From positions 1-32,379 of the forward strand of contig NZ_VLLA01000046.1 of assembly GCF_007830635.1 (NCBI RefSeq): a stretch of DNA of 32,379 nucleotides, written 5' to 3'. Position numbers and translations under genes: made by a program. The DNA comes from Bradyrhizobium huanghuaihaiense (GTDB lineage: Bacteria > Pseudomonadota > Alphaproteobacteria > Rhizobiales > Xanthobacteraceae). Each line of letters opens with the position of its first letter. Positions within the stretch are counted from its first letter, which is position 1. Under the pieces are notes generated by a model that worked only from the letters and a program-made list of their open reading frames with translations, searched no databases and was not told the DNA's origin. Of the stretch, positions 13,766-23,529 are shown one piece after another.

Positions 13766-15817
13766 ATGACTGACCTTTCCCCGATCGCGGCCGATCAGGC
13801 CGCGCCGATCTCGCCTGTTCGCGCTCCCGAGGGCGCCAGTGTCATCATCGCTGCCGCGAGTCATCTCCTTCCGCATCTCGAGCGTGGTCGGCGCATCGAC
13901 GCCGCGATTCTCCGCGCAGCAATGGAAGCGGCCTCCGGCGCATCCGATGCGACGGGCGCGTGGGACTGGAAGATGACCTATGACGCTTGCGAGGTCGCCA
14001 CCGTCTTGTTCCTACGCAAATACGGAAAGGCGCTCTTCCGCAAAGCCGCTTCTCCGGCTTCTCGACTTTCCGCCTTGGACAAGATCGCGGGGCTCCTGCC
14101 GACCCACACGCGCCGCTCTGTCGAAAGCGAGACTTTCCAGCAATTCTCGACACCGCTCCAGCTCGGCCTGACCGCGCTGACCGCGGCCGCCATGACGGCG
14201 GCCGATCGCGTGCTCGAGCCGTCCGCAGGCACGGGGCTACTCGCCATTCTTGCCGAGATCGCCGGCGGCGGCCTCGTTTTGAACGAACTGGCCGAGACTC
14301 GGGCCGCGTTACTTTCTTCCCTCTTTCCGGCCATTTCCGTCACGCGCTTCGACGCGGCCCAGATCGACGATCACCTCGATCCCCCGGTCGTCCCAGGTGT
14401 CGTGCTGATGAACCCGCCGTTCTCGGCGATGGCGAACGTTTCCGGCCGCATGCCCGATACCGCGTACCGTCACATCGCCTCGGCCCTGGCGCGTCTTGCC
14501 GATGGCGGCCGGCTCACGATATCAGGCGCAAACTTCTCACCCGACGCTTCAGCCTGGCGCGACGCCCTCGTCCGATTGCAGGAACGCAGCCGCGTGGTGT
14601 TCACCGCCGCGATCGCCGGCGCGGTCTATGCCAAGCACGGCACCACCATCGAAACACGTCTCACCGTTATCGACAAGGCGCCGGCCGATGACCCGAACGT
14701 GTTCCCTGAATCGCCGGGAGTGGCGCCCGATGTCGCGACGCTGCTCCGCTGGATCGGCGAACGCGTTCCACCTCGCCTGAGCGTCGCATCAACCGGCGCG
14801 CTTCCCATGTCAGTCTCGTCAGCGCCTCGCACCGTGCGCGGCTATCTCGCGCCGGCCACCACGCAGTCGGTCAGCGCGTCGGTCGCGGATCCCGAGGCCG
14901 TCGACCTCGCGTATGAGACATTCGACTGGATCCCGCCCGAGGGGGCGTGCCTCAGCGATGCCATCTACGAAGAGTACCGGCTCCAATCGATCCGGATCCC
15001 CGGCGCGCAGGCGCACCCGACCAAGCTGGTGCAGTCGGCTGCGATGGCCTCGGTCGTGCCGCCGAAGCCGAGCTACAGGCCCCGGCTGCCGGCCAGCCTC
15101 GTCAGTGATGGCATCCTCTCCGACGCCCAGCTTGAGACGGTCATCTATGCTGGCGAGGCGCATGTTGACTATCTTGCCGGCTCTTGGACGGTTGACGAGA
15201 CCTTCGACCTGGTCGCGGCCGCCCGCGACGACGCGCCGAACGCGGTCCGTTTCCGTCGAGGCTTCATGCTCGGGGACGGCACCGGCGCCGGCAAGGGTCG
15301 CCAGTCCGCCGGCATCATTCTCGACAATTGGCTGCAAGGCCGGCGCAAGGCGGTCTGGATCTCGAAGTCCGACAAGCTGCTCGAGGACGCGCAGCGCGAC
15401 TGGTCGGCGCTGGGCATGGAGCGTCTGCTGGTCACGCCGCTCTCGCGCTTCCCTCAAGGCTGCGAGATCCGGTTGGCCGAAGGCGTCCTATTTTTAACCT
15501 ACACTACGGTCCGACGACCGCGGCGAGAAGCTTTCGCGCGTCCGGCAGATTGTTCAATGGTTGAGCTCCGACTTCGACGGCGTCATCATTTTCGACGAGA
15601 GCCATGCCATGCAGAATGCCGGTGGGGGCAAGGGCGAGCGGGGCGATGTCGCGCCCTCGCAGCAGGGTCGTGCGGGCTTGCGACTTCAGCACGCGCTGCC
15701 CAATGCCCGCGTTGTCTATGTCTCGGCCACCGGCGCCACCACCGTCCACAACCTCGCCTACGCCCAGCGGCTCGGCCTGTGGGGCGGCGAGGATTTTCCG
15801 TTCGCCACCCGCGCTGA
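13766..15817 (+). CDS. N-terminal part of a methyltransferase / strawberry-notch helicase fusion (frameshifted)
   Basis: Residues 1-580 carry a class I SAM-dependent methyltransferase-like domain (motif I EPSAGTG at 151-157, catalytic-type NPPFS at 216-220) and the start of an SF2/strawberry-notch ATPase (MLGDGTGAGKGR at 501-512). At about position 15507 the frame leaves the family: LTYTT should continue as a Leu/Arg then SDDRGEKLSR, which is found in the next register and leads into the downstream frame. Residues after 581 of this frame are nonsense and stop at 15817. The reconstructed gene, 13766-18089, would encode about 1440 residues, normal for these giant proteins of plasmids, conjugative elements and phages. 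The missing bases are 2 or 5 by my reading. Preceded by leader L1; ATG at 13766. Confidence 0.85.
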   Translation: MTDLSPIAADQAAPISPVRAPEGASVIIAAASHLLPHLERGRRIDAAILRAAMEAASGASDATGAWDWKMTYDACEVATVLFLRKYGKALFRKAASPASRLSALDKIAGLLPTHTRRSVESETFQQFSTPLQLGLTALTAAAMTAADRVLEPSAGTGLLAILAEIAGGGLVLNELAETRAALLSSLFPAISVTRFDAAQIDDHLDPPVVPGVVLMNPPFSAMANVSGRMPDTAYRHIASALARLADGGRLTISGANFSPDASAWRDALVRLQERSRVVFTAAIAGAVYAKHGTTIETRLTVIDKAPADDPNVFPESPGVAPDVATLLRWIGERVPPRLSVASTGALPMSVSSAPRTVRGYLAPATTQSVSASVADPEAVDLAYETFDWIPPEGACLSDAIYEEYRLQSIRIPGAQAHPTKLVQSAAMASVVPPKPSYRPRLPASLVSDGILSDAQLETVIYAGEAHVDYLAGSWTVDETFDLVAAARDDAPNAVRFRRGFMLGDGTGAGKGRQSAGIILDNWLQGRRKAVWISKSDKLLEDAQRDWSALGMERLLVTPLSRFPQGCEIRLAEGVLFLTYTTVRRPRREAFARPADCSMVELRLRRRHHFRREPCHAECRWGQGRAGRCRALAAGSCGLATSARAAQCPRCLCLGHRRHHRPQPRLRPAARPVGRRGFSVRHPR

Positions 15818-18089
15818 ATTCGTCGAGGCGATCGAGGAGGGCGGCGTCGCGGCGATGGAGGTGCTCTCCCGCGACCTTCGCTCGCTCGGTCTCTACACCG
15901 CCCGCTCGCTTTCCTACGATGGCGTCGAATACGAGCTCGTCGAGCACCAGCTCACCGACGAGCAGCGGCGCATCTACGACGCCTACGCCGGCGCCTTCAG
16001 CGTCATCCACAATCACCTCGACGCGGCAATGCAGGCCGCCAACATCACTGGCGAGACTGGCACGCTCAACCGCCAGGCGAAGTCGGCCGCGCGCTCGGCC
16101 TTCGAGTCAGCCAAGCAGCGTTTTTTCGGCCATCTGCTCACCAGCATGAAGACGCCGACCCTGGTCCGCTCGATCGAACGGGATCTGGCCGAGGGCCATG
16201 CCGCTGTGATCCAGATCGTGTCGACCGGCGAGGCGCTGATGGAACGCCGGCTTGCCGAAATCCCACCTGCGGAATGGAACGACGTGCGCGTGGACATCAC
16301 GCCGCGCGAGTACTTGCTGGATTACCTCGCCCATTCCTTCCCGGTGCAGCTCTATGAGCCCTTCACCGACGCCGAGGGCAATCTCTCGTCGCGGCCGGTC
16401 TTCCGTGATGGCCAGCCGGTCGAGAGCCGCGAGGCCGTCGCCCGCCGTAATGAGCTGATCGAGCGGCTCGCTTCGCTTCCGCCCGTTCCCGGCGCGCTCG
16501 ACCAGATCGTGCAGCGTTTCGGCACCGACCTCGTGGCGGAAGTGACCGGACGTTCGCGACGCGTGGTGCGCAGGGGTGACCGCCTTGCCGTCGAGAGCCG
16601 TGCCGCCTCCGCCAATCTCGCAGAGACCGCCGCCTTCATGGATGACCTGAAGCGCGTGCTTGTCTTCTCCGAGGCTGGCGGCACGGGCCGCAGCTACCAC
16701 GCCGAACTCTCGGCGCGGAATCGCCGGCTTCGGGTCCATTATTTGCTCGAGCCGGGCTGGAAGGCTGACGCCGCGATCCAGGGTCTCGGTCATACGAACC
16801 GCACCAACCAGGCACAGCCGCCGCTCTTCCGGCCGATCGCGACCGACGTGAAGGCGGAGAAGCGCTTCCTGTCGACCATTGCGCGCCGGCTCGACACGCT
16901 GGGTGCGATCACGCGCGGCCAGCGCCAGACCGGCGGCCAGGGCCTGTTCCGGCCCGAGGACAATCTTGAGAGCCACTACGCCCGCGATGCGCTGCGCCAG
17001 CTCTATCTGCTGCTGGTGCGCGGCAAGGTCGAAGGCTGCTCGCTCCAGACCTTCGAGGACGCCACGGGCCTGAAGCTCATGGACGCGAACGGCATCAAGG
17101 ACGAGCTGCCGCCGATCACGACGTTCCTGAACCGGCTGCTCGCGCTCACCATCGATCTGCAAGGTGTGCTGTTCACGGCGTTCGAGGAGCTCCTCAATGC
17201 CAAGGTTGAGGGCGCCATCGCCAGCGGCGTCTACGATGTCGGGCTGGAGACCCTGCAGGCCGAGAGCTTCATCATCACCGATCGGCGCCCGATCTACACG
17301 CACCCCCCGACCGGCGCGGAAACCCGGCTGCTCACCATCATCGAACGCCGGCGCAATCGCCCCATGACGCTGGATCAAGCGTTCGATTATCTCGCCGATG
17401 CTCGCGCGGTGCTACTCGTCAACGAGCGCTCGGGGCGCGCCGCGGTGCAGATTCCGGCGCCAAGCCTCATGCTCGATGACGGCGAGATCGAGAGCCGCGT
17501 GCGGCTGATCCGCCCGATGGAGCACCATCATGCTTCGATGAAGATGATGGACGAAAGCCACTGGCAGCCTGCAGAGCGCGAGACGTTCGCCGCAGCATGG
17601 AACGGCGAAGTCGTCGACGTCCCCGAGTTCGCCGAGAGCACCCTTCACATCGTCGCCGGCTTGCTGTTGCCGATCTGGAAGCGGCTGCCGAACGAGTCGA
17701 CACGAGTCTATCGGCTCCAGACCGACGAGGGTGAGCGCATCATCGGTCGCAGGGTCTCACCAGCCTGGGCGGCGAACGCTTGCGCGACCGCTACCTGCAG
17801 CTTGACCCCACCCGAAGCCTTCGCAGCGCTGATGGAGGGGCGCACTGTCCTCGACCTCGCCGAGGATCTGCAGCTTCGCCGTGTCCGCGTGATGGGCGTC
17901 CATCGCATCGAGCTGTCCGGCTTCACTGATGCAATGCGTGACCGGCTGCGCGCCTACGGCCTCTTCAGCGAGATCATCTCGTGGAAGCTGCGCATGTTCG
18001 TGCCATCAGATGCGACGGGCGCCGCGGCGTTGGCAAAAGTGCTCGACCACTATCAGGTCGTGCGCATCGGCGAGCGGGAGGCCGCCTGA
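15561..18089 (+). CDS. C-terminal part of the strawberry-notch helicase (frameshifted)
   Basis: The frame holding the rest of the helicase. DFDGVIIFDESHAM gives the DExH Walker B just after the TTG at 15561; ARVVYVSATGATTV is motif III; the C-terminal helicase lobe is seen at RVLVFSEAGGTGRSYHAELSA and in QGLGHTNRTNQAQPP, an arginine-bearing motif VI equivalent typical of strawberry-notch proteins. The true frame extends upstream to about 15507, where it should join the methyltransferase half; TTG at 15561 is only a formal start. If both halves are made separately neither has a full ATPase site. The stop overlaps the next start (TGATG at 18087-18091), so translation of the Toprim gene is coupled to this one. 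Confidence 0.85.
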   Translation: MSSDFDGVIIFDESHAMQNAGGGKGERGDVAPSQQGRAGLRLQHALPNARVVYVSATGATTVHNLAYAQRLGLWGGEDFPFATRAEFVEAIEEGGVAAMEVLSRDLRSLGLYTARSLSYDGVEYELVEHQLTDEQRRIYDAYAGAFSVIHNHLDAAMQAANITGETGTLNRQAKSAARSAFESAKQRFFGHLLTSMKTPTLVRSIERDLAEGHAAVIQIVSTGEALMERRLAEIPPAEWNDVRVDITPREYLLDYLAHSFPVQLYEPFTDAEGNLSSRPVFRDGQPVESREAVARRNELIERLASLPPVPGALDQIVQRFGTDLVAEVTGRSRRVVRRGDRLAVESRAASANLAETAAFMDDLKRVLVFSEAGGTGRSYHAELSARNRRLRVHYLLEPGWKADAAIQGLGHTNRTNQAQPPLFRPIATDVKAEKRFLSTIARRLDTLGAITRGQRQTGGQGLFRPEDNLESHYARDALRQLYLLLVRGKVEGCSLQTFEDATGLKLMDANGIKDELPPITTFLNRLLALTIDLQGVLFTAFEELLNAKVEGAIASGVYDVGLETLQAESFIITDRRPIYTHPPTGAETRLLTIIERRRNRPMTLDQAFDYLADARAVLLVNERSGRAAVQIPAPSLMLDDGEIESRVRLIRPMEHHHASMKMMDESHWQPAERETFAAAWNGEVVDVPEFAESTLHIVAGLLLPIWKRLPNESTRVYRLQTDEGERIIGRRVSPAWAANACATATCSLTPPEAFAALMEGRTVLDLAEDLQLRRVRVMGVHRIELSGFTDAMRDRLRAYGLFSEIISWKLRMFVPSDATGAAALAKVLDHYQVVRIGEREAA

Positions 18090-19156
18090 TGGCCCGCGAC
18101 AACGCATCTGAGCTGGCCCGCCGTCTCGCGCGTGACGCCGAGGCGGTGTGCCGCCATTATCTGTCCAACGGAAGGCGCCAGGGCCGCTACTGGACAGTGG
18201 GCGACGTCCGTAATACGCCCGGCCGGTCGATGTTCGTCCGGCTCAGCGGACCGGAATCCGCTCCTGGCGCCGCCGGCCATTGGCGAGATGCCGCCTCGGC
18301 CGAACATGGCGATCTCCTCGATGTGATCCGCGAGAGCTGCGGTTTCACTAGCTTTCGCGATGTCGCCAATGAGGCACGACGCTTTCTGAGCTTGCCGCGT
18401 CCAGAACTGGAGAATGAGCCAGATCGCATCCGGTCGAGAACATCGCCCGCGCCCCTCGGATCGCCGGAGGCGGCGCGGCGACTCTTCGGCATGTCGCAGT
18501 CGATCGCAGGCACACTTGTAGAAGCGTATCTCCGCAATCGTGGCATCACCGCTTTGCACGAAACCGGAAGCCTGCGCTTTCACCCACGTTGTTACTACCG
18601 GCCCGACGACCACAGCCCGACCGAGACCTGGCCGGCGATGATCGCCGCCGTCACCGATCTGAACGGCCACCTGACCGGCGCGCATCGCACCTGGCTTGAC
18701 CCCGGAGGCTTCAGCGAGACGACGCTCGGCAAGGCGCTGATCGACACGCCGAAGCGGGCGATGGGTGACCTGCTTGGCCAAGCCGTTCGATTTGGCATAG
18801 CGGGTGAGGTCATGGCGGCCGGCGAGGGCATCGAGACAATGCTGTCGCTTCGCTGTGCTCTGCCGACCATGCCGATGGTCGCAGCCCTCTCGGCGGCGCA
18901 TCTCTCTGCCATCCTTCTCCCGGACACGCTCCGCCGGCTCTACATCGCCCGCGACAACGATCCTGCCGGTGACGGCGCCATGGCAACCTTGATCGATCGG
19001 GCGCAGGAGGTCGGGATCGAGCCGATCGTGATCTCGCCACGGCTTGGCGACTTCAACGAGGATCTTCGCCTGCTCGGATTTGACGCCCTTCGAGCCGCGA
19101 GCCGCGTGCAGATCGCGGCGCGGGACGTCGCGCGCTTTATGGAACTGGCGGCATAG
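18089..19156 (+). CDS. Toprim-domain primase-like protein
   Basis: 355-residue protein starting at the ATG that overlaps the helicase stop (TGATG). N-terminal DUF7146-like region (YWTVGDVRNTPGRSMFVRL at 35-53, GDLLDVI at 74-80), then a Toprim domain with AAGEGIETMLSL at 243-254 (conserved Glu246) and LYIARDNDPAG at 284-294 (D289-x-D291, metal ligands). Such proteins replace bacterial DnaG-like priming or act with helicases on plasmids and phages; the N-terminal zinc finger usual in DnaG is not obvious. Co-translated with the strawberry-notch helicase, as in many alphaproteobacterial elements. The frame is intact. Function as primase is inferred from the domain only. Confidence 0.85.
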   Translation: MARDNASELARRLARDAEAVCRHYLSNGRRQGRYWTVGDVRNTPGRSMFVRLSGPESAPGAAGHWRDAASAEHGDLLDVIRESCGFTSFRDVANEARRFLSLPRPELENEPDRIRSRTSPAPLGSPEAARRLFGMSQSIAGTLVEAYLRNRGITALHETGSLRFHPRCYYRPDDHSPTETWPAMIAAVTDLNGHLTGAHRTWLDPGGFSETTLGKALIDTPKRAMGDLLGQAVRFGIAGEVMAAGEGIETMLSLRCALPTMPMVAALSAAHLSAILLPDTLRRLYIARDNDPAGDGAMATLIDRAQEVGIEPIVISPRLGDFNEDLRLLGFDALRAASRVQIAARDVARFMELAA

Positions 19157-19301
19157 CCGGAACGGGGATGAGGTGCGACGCAGCCGCTTCGTTATCGCGA
19201 GGCCGGTGATCGTGTTCCCCTCAGCGCCGGAGAGGACCTCCCCACGGCCTTCTGAGAGGGCGATCGGGCGGCAAGCGGCCCGGACCGGCAACCTCCGTGG
19301 A

Positions 19302-19358
19302 CCGACTATTTTCCGTCGGCGGCGGAGCCGCCTTTACATCGCGAGGCAAAATAGTCGG
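19302..19358 (+). promoter_or_regulatory. L2 leader inverted repeat, copy P (before the DUF2493 gene)
   Basis: CCGACTATTTT (19302-19312) is exactly complementary to AAAATAGTCGG (19348-19358). The interval holds an inner hairpin GGCGGC-GGA-GCCGCC (19318-19332) and the block TCGCGAGGCAA. The repeat ends 128 bases before the ATG at 19487. The whole 19157-19486 gap has no gene; it also carries CCCTCCGCT repeats at 19369 and 19388. Copy Q at 30942 has the same design. Confidence 0.65.
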
Positions 19359-19486
19359 CCCCCTTCGGCCCTCCGCTAAGGCTGCGGCCCTCCGCTCGCG
19401 CTGCGGGTGCAAGTCCGTTCCGCCCGCCGCTTTCGTCGCCATGAAGGCCGCGATGGGCGCGGTCGATCCGACGAGGGAAAGCCGCA

Positions 19487-20413
19487 ATGACCACCGACCG
19501 CGACAACAACTTCGAGCACCACGGCTCATCCCCAACCGACCACGTCCTCCAGGAGCTCCAGCTCTATGGCTACCGCCCCTTCCAGGACGAACCCGATCCG
19601 AGGCCGCTCCCCGAAACGCACATCCTCGCCGGCAGCATCGCCGACATCTTCGGTGCCCTGGTGGTGGCGCTGTCCGATACTCGCCTGGAGCCCGACCTTG
19701 AAGACCTGCTCTGGTCGACGGTGAACGTCTTCCATCGCGCTATCGACAGGATCGAGCGCGAGCTCGACGATAACGAGCTGGCGCAGCAGCGCTCGCAGCA
19801 GGAGCAGGACGGCAGCGAGATCAAATCCGTCGAGCTGGAGCGACTGACGGCGGAAGGGCAGACGCTGATCGAGCGACGAGGCGCCTTCGAGCTGATGCGC
19901 GACCACGCCGCCGACGAATTCGAACGCCACACCCACTCCGCTTGGCGGCCGCGCAACGGATCGAGGGTCAATCACCGCAATCTGACCTCAGCGATGATCG
20001 ACAGCCGCGATTTCCTGGCCGCGAAGAAGCGCGCCGACAACCAGGTGCTCATGCCGCCCGGCCCGAAAGTCGCGTTGACAGGCGGTCTCGAATTCAACGA
20101 TTACCGGCTAATCTGGGCTAAGCTTGACCAGGTGCACGCCAAGCATCCGGACATGGTGCTGCTGCACGGCGGATCGTCCAAGGGCGCTGAACTGATCGCC
20201 GCCAAATGGGCCGATAGCCGCAAGGTCCCGCAGATCGCCTTCAAGCCCGACTGGACGAAGCATGCCAAGCCTGCTCCCTTTAGGCGCAACGATGCGATGC
20301 TGGAGACGCTGCCGATCGGCGTGATGCACTTCCCCGGCACCGGCATCCAGGACAACCTCGCGGACAAGGCAAAGAAGCTCGGGATTCCGGTCTGGAAATT
20401 CGGCGACGCGTGA
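19487..20413 (+). CDS. DUF2493 (SLOG-fold) domain protein
   Basis: 308 residues. The first 180 are helical and charged, including a Gln/Glu-rich coiled segment (ELAQQRSQQEQDGSEIKS). The C-terminal third is a DUF2493/YspA-like SLOG domain: PKVALTGGLEFNDYRLIW from 192, then VLLHGGSSKGAELIAAKWA near 223-241 (the glycine-rich nucleotide-binding loop) and ending PVWKFGDA. SLOG domains bind nucleotides or nucleotide-like ligands; the role on mobile elements is unknown. ATG at 19487 preceded by GAGGGAAA. Located downstream of the Toprim gene behind the L2 hairpin leader, and likely transcribed on its own. Confidence 0.85.
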   Translation: MTTDRDNNFEHHGSSPTDHVLQELQLYGYRPFQDEPDPRPLPETHILAGSIADIFGALVVALSDTRLEPDLEDLLWSTVNVFHRAIDRIERELDDNELAQQRSQQEQDGSEIKSVELERLTAEGQTLIERRGAFELMRDHAADEFERHTHSAWRPRNGSRVNHRNLTSAMIDSRDFLAAKKRADNQVLMPPGPKVALTGGLEFNDYRLIWAKLDQVHAKHPDMVLLHGGSSKGAELIAAKWADSRKVPQIAFKPDWTKHAKPAPFRRNDAMLETLPIGVMHFPGTGIQDNLADKAKKLGIPVWKFGDA

Positions 20414-20532
20414 GCGCTGCCGCAAATTCTAGCGGTCAAGAGCCTCCGGCTCGCTCGATGCCGCTGATCGTGCGACCAGCGGCGGGCCCACATGCGTTCG
20501 CCGCAGCCTTGCACCGGGTTCGCTCGGATCAC

Positions 20533-20656
20533 ACGAAAAACCTGGCATGAAAGCCAGGGCTCGTGATGAAACGGCGCCTATCCGGCCGCGACGATCGACT
20601 GCTAGTTGGCATGAGGTTTTTTGAACAAAATATGACTCTGCGGCGTCCATTCTTGA
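20533..20656. repeat. 124-base dispersed intergenic repeat, copy 1
   Basis: Aligns along its whole length with 29517-29640. It starts with ACGAAAAACCTGGCATGAAAG, a hairpin whose stem CCTGGC / GCCAGG changes together with CCCCGGC / GCCGGGG in copy 2. Later shared blocks are CGTGATG, ATCCGGC, GCGAC and the GAA(C/G)AAAAT segment. Read on the minus strand the hairpin is followed by TTTTTCGTG, like an intrinsic terminator. No gene of either copy is shared, so it is a mobile or relic intergenic element. Confidence 0.6.
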
Positions 20657-21018
20657 GTGTCGCGCTGATATACGTCGCCACCATCGATCGTTGGCCTTGC
20701 GATGTAGGTTAAAGTTCTATGGGACTTTCTAGTCCCGCAATGAACCGTTGTTGGCTGCACGAGAGGCAGGCGCTTCGCAATAATTACCATAGGTCGGTGG
20801 GAGATTCTAGTTTGTTGAGTGCCACGAACACGCGATCGCCCGCAGCTTCTCATTTCCGAGCCAACCTGAAACGTTGCCGCGTTTCCTCAACTTGAGGACG
20901 CTTGCATTGAAACTAGAGCTGGCCCCGCAAATTCGGACAGTAGCTTGAGTGGATTTTCTGCCTGACAGTGGCGAGGCTTCTTGCCGCGAATCAGGAGCGA
21001 AGATTGCCAAACGCCATC
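20657..21018. other. Gap between the repeat and the IS21 remnant: no gene seen
   Basis: About 360 bases with lower G+C than the neighbours. Short frames on both strands lack ribosome-binding sites and family likeness. It may be relic DNA from an earlier insertion; nothing further can be supported. Confidence 0.4.
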
Positions 21019-21037
21019 CGGAACTGCCCCCTTTGCG

Positions 21038-21922
21038 TTATGAAGAACTGCCCCCACCATCTGGGTTATTATCTCGGTTGAAGGTTGTTTCCGCCGGTGA
21101 CGGGCCGGAGGAGGCAGAGCCGACCGGAGGGCCGTCACCAGCGGGCGGCGGCTGGATGAGGCCGCTCTTGCGCTTGGCGCGGAGCCGGTAACTGTCGCCG
21201 CGGATCGTCAGCACGCGGCTGTGGTGCAAAAGCCGGTCGAGGATCGCGGTGGCGACCACGGGATCGGCGAACACAGTGCCCCATTCGGCAACGCTGCGGT
21301 TCGACTTGATCAGCATCGCGCCGGTTTCGTATCGGCGGCTGACCAGTTGGAAGGGCCGCGTCAGGTTCCAGCGGCAGGTAGCCGAGTTCGTCGACAATCA
21401 GCAGCTTCGGCTTGGCCAGCGCGAGCAGTTTCGCGTCCAGACGCCGTTCGCCATGCGCCTTGGCAAGACCCGCGACTAGCGTCGTCGCCGTGGTGAACTG
21501 CACCGTGTATCCGGCCAGGATCGCGTCTCGTCCGAGCGCGATCGACAAGTGCGTCTTACCTCAGCCTGGCGGGCCGAGCAGCAGCACGTTCTTTCCGTTG
21601 GCTATCCAACGTGATGCGGCAAGATCACGGATCTGCTTTGGATCGATTGACGGCTGCGCCTGCGCCTCGAAGTCGAAGCCAGCAAGCTCCTTCACGGCCG
21701 AGAAGTGTGCGAGCTTCAGCGCCATCTCTATGCGGCGATGGTCCTTGGGTGCGATCTCGCGCTCGGATAGCAGGATCAGCGTCTCACGCGCCGACAGTTT
21801 CGCGCGCGCCGCCTCGTCGAGCAGGCTGTCGAGCTGATCGCGGATACAGAGAGCTGCAGTCGCACCAGCATGGCATCGAGCGGATCGGTCGTTGCTTCCA
21901 TTATCTTCTTTGCCCGCGCCAT
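21038..21922 (-). pseudogene. istB: istB, IS21 helper ATPase (pseudogene)
   Basis: DnaC/IstB-type ATPase. Starts MARAKKIMEATTDPLDAML at 21922, then shifts frame before QLDSLLDEAARAKLSARETL. The P-loop is destroyed by a nonsense codon: GPPG-stop-GKTHLSIALG near 21560. A second frameshift follows LLIVDELGYLPLEPDAA, and the C-terminal part (RRYETGAMLIKSNRS, DRLLHHSRVLTIRGDSYRLR) is in yet another register. At least two frameshifts and one stop mean a genuine relic and not a single base-calling error. Confidence 0.85.
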
Positions 21923-23171
21923 CAGAAGCTTCCTCCCACCACGGCTTCGTGTTCGGCAAGAGGGCGCAACAACGACAGCGATGAGGACGGCGTCAGGACC
22001 GCCGCCGCGATCTCAGCCCAGCGGACCGCGCTATTGCGACCAGCAACACCATCGAGATGGGGGCGGTGTCGATGATCCGCAGCCGGCGTCCATCCGATTG
22101 CTTGTGGATCGCAACCTGGTGCATGCCATGGCGGATGCGGACCTCGCCGGCCGCGACCGTCACCGCCACGCGCTCGCCGATCAGCCGCCACGGCACCGAG
22201 TAGCCGTTCGTGTCGATCTCGACGGCGCAATCATGGCCGACGACGCGGGTCAGTTCGCGCAACGATCCGAACGACGGCTGCCCGCAGAGCGGTTTCAACC
22301 GGTGTGCCTCGTCACGCGCGAAGCGGACGATCGGCGCCTCGCCGGTCGTGCCGTGGATACGCACGTTCGCTACCTCACGCTCCCACTCGACGAGATGCGC
22401 CTCGAATGCCTCCCAGCTCGCGAAGGAATGCCCCGCAATCGCGTTCTTCTTCACGTAGCCGACGCCGTTCTCCGTCTTGCCCTTCGTGCGCGCCCGATAC
22501 GGCGCGCAAGCGCGAGGACGGAAGCCCCAATGCTTCGCGAACGCGATGAGCCTGTCGTTAAACTGAACCAACCGGCTCACCGCGTCATGGCGCACCACGA
22601 GCGCGCGGGGATTGTCCATCAGCACTTCCTCCGGCACGCCGCCGAAGATCGCGAATGCGCTCTCGAGCCCGGCGAACCAGTGCTCTTGCTTCTCGGCCCG
22701 GAACGCACGGACATGCAGCAGCCGCGAATGCCCGAGCGTCGCCACGAACACAAACGCCTTGATCTTCACCCCGCCGATCTCGACCAGACGCTCGCCGAAG
22801 TCGATCTGCAGCTGCCGGCCCGGGGCGTCTCGAAGCGCGTCGTCGCCAGCGCTTCGGCCTTCAGCGCCTGGCGATAGGGCTGCGCGGCGCGTTGCAGCGT
22901 CCGCCGGCTGACTGCCACGCCTCGCTCGGCCAACAAGTCCTGGCGCCCACGTCGGCATTGCCGCGATGCCGAATGAGCCTCTCGCGCAGCCAACCTTCAA
23001 GGCCGTCGAGCTGCTTCGGCCGCTCAGGCGACTTGAACGGCTTCACCCCGCCCGCCGCCACGTAGTCCTTCACCGTGTGATGGCTGCAGCCCAGATGCCG
23101 CGCAATCGGCTTCACACCCCACCCGCACGCCTCAGGCGCAACATCTCCGCCACGTCATCCGGCGTCTTCAT
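21922..23171 (-). pseudogene. istA: istA, IS21 transposase (pseudogene)
   Basis: DDE/integrase-core transposase of IS21. The ATG at 23171 opens MKTPDDVAEMLRLRR, then a 2-base type shift moves to IARHLGCSHHTVKDYVAAGG (the DNA-binding helix-turn-helix). Further shifts fall before LLAERGVAVSRRTLQRA and before the catalytic segment GRQLQIDFGER. The core then runs intact (FVFVATLGHSR, DNPRALVVRHDA, PYRARTKGKTENGVGYVKK, holding the DDE aspartates and glutamate) until a last shift at RIID near 22070. The C-terminus RPLAEHEAVVGGSF stops in TGATG with istB. Confidence 0.87.
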
Positions 23172-23289
23172 CACCTGCCCCCGTGGATCGCTCCATGGCG
23201 AGCCTTCAGCTCGTTCTTGCTTCATTCACTCTCTCCTCAGCTATCCGAGGAGGGGGCAATTGCTCGTGACGCTGAGGAGGCAGCTTTCC

Positions 23290-23373
23290 ATGGCGCGCGA
23301 CACGAAGATGACGAAGAAAAGCCGGCGGGCGCACTCTCCGGCATTCAAGGCGAAGGTTGCCTTGGCTAACTAG
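23290..23373 (+). pseudogene. IS3-family orfA fragment
   Basis: Twenty-seven codons, MARDTKMTKKSRRAHSPAFKAKVALAN, matching the start of IS3/IS911-type OrfA (the helix-turn-helix part of the transposase). Family similarity ends at VALA and a stop follows at 23371. It lies directly between the right end of the IS21 relic and the traA relic, so the rest was lost in a rearrangement. Confidence 0.65.
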
Positions 23374-23529
23374 CTCCTGGAAGGCGCCGCCGGCATGTTT
23401 GGGGATGACAATCATCACCGACGATCCCGACCTGTTGCCGGGAGTCCGCCTTCGCCGCAAGACTGAACCGGCTGGTGCTGCAGGGGCTCGGCAGCTAGTC
23501 CAAACACGTGCCACGCTCCACTGCCCGCC

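Larger units (their letters stand above)
21019..23265 (-). mobile_element. Degenerate IS21-family element
   Basis: Bounded by inverted AACTGCCCCCT (21022-21032) and AATTGCCCCCT (complement of 23251-23261), with a second direct copy AACTGCCCCC at 21046, as IS21 ends carry repeated transposase-binding sites. It contains istA and istB in the usual order on the minus strand with a TGATG overlap at 21920-21924, both broken by frameshifts and stops. It cannot transpose by itself. No clear target duplication could be read. Confidence 0.75.

Noticed and set aside
16107..17378. 423-codon open frame on the minus strand
   Set aside because: It lies wholly inside the plus-strand helicase gene, has no family likeness or start signal, and is the usual antisense artefact of high-G+C codon bias.
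18053..19291. 412-codon minus-strand frame
   Set aside because: Antisense to the Toprim gene, which has clear motifs and coupling to its neighbour.
21870..22877. 335-codon plus-strand frame
   Set aside because: Antisense to istA, whose transposase core is recognisable.
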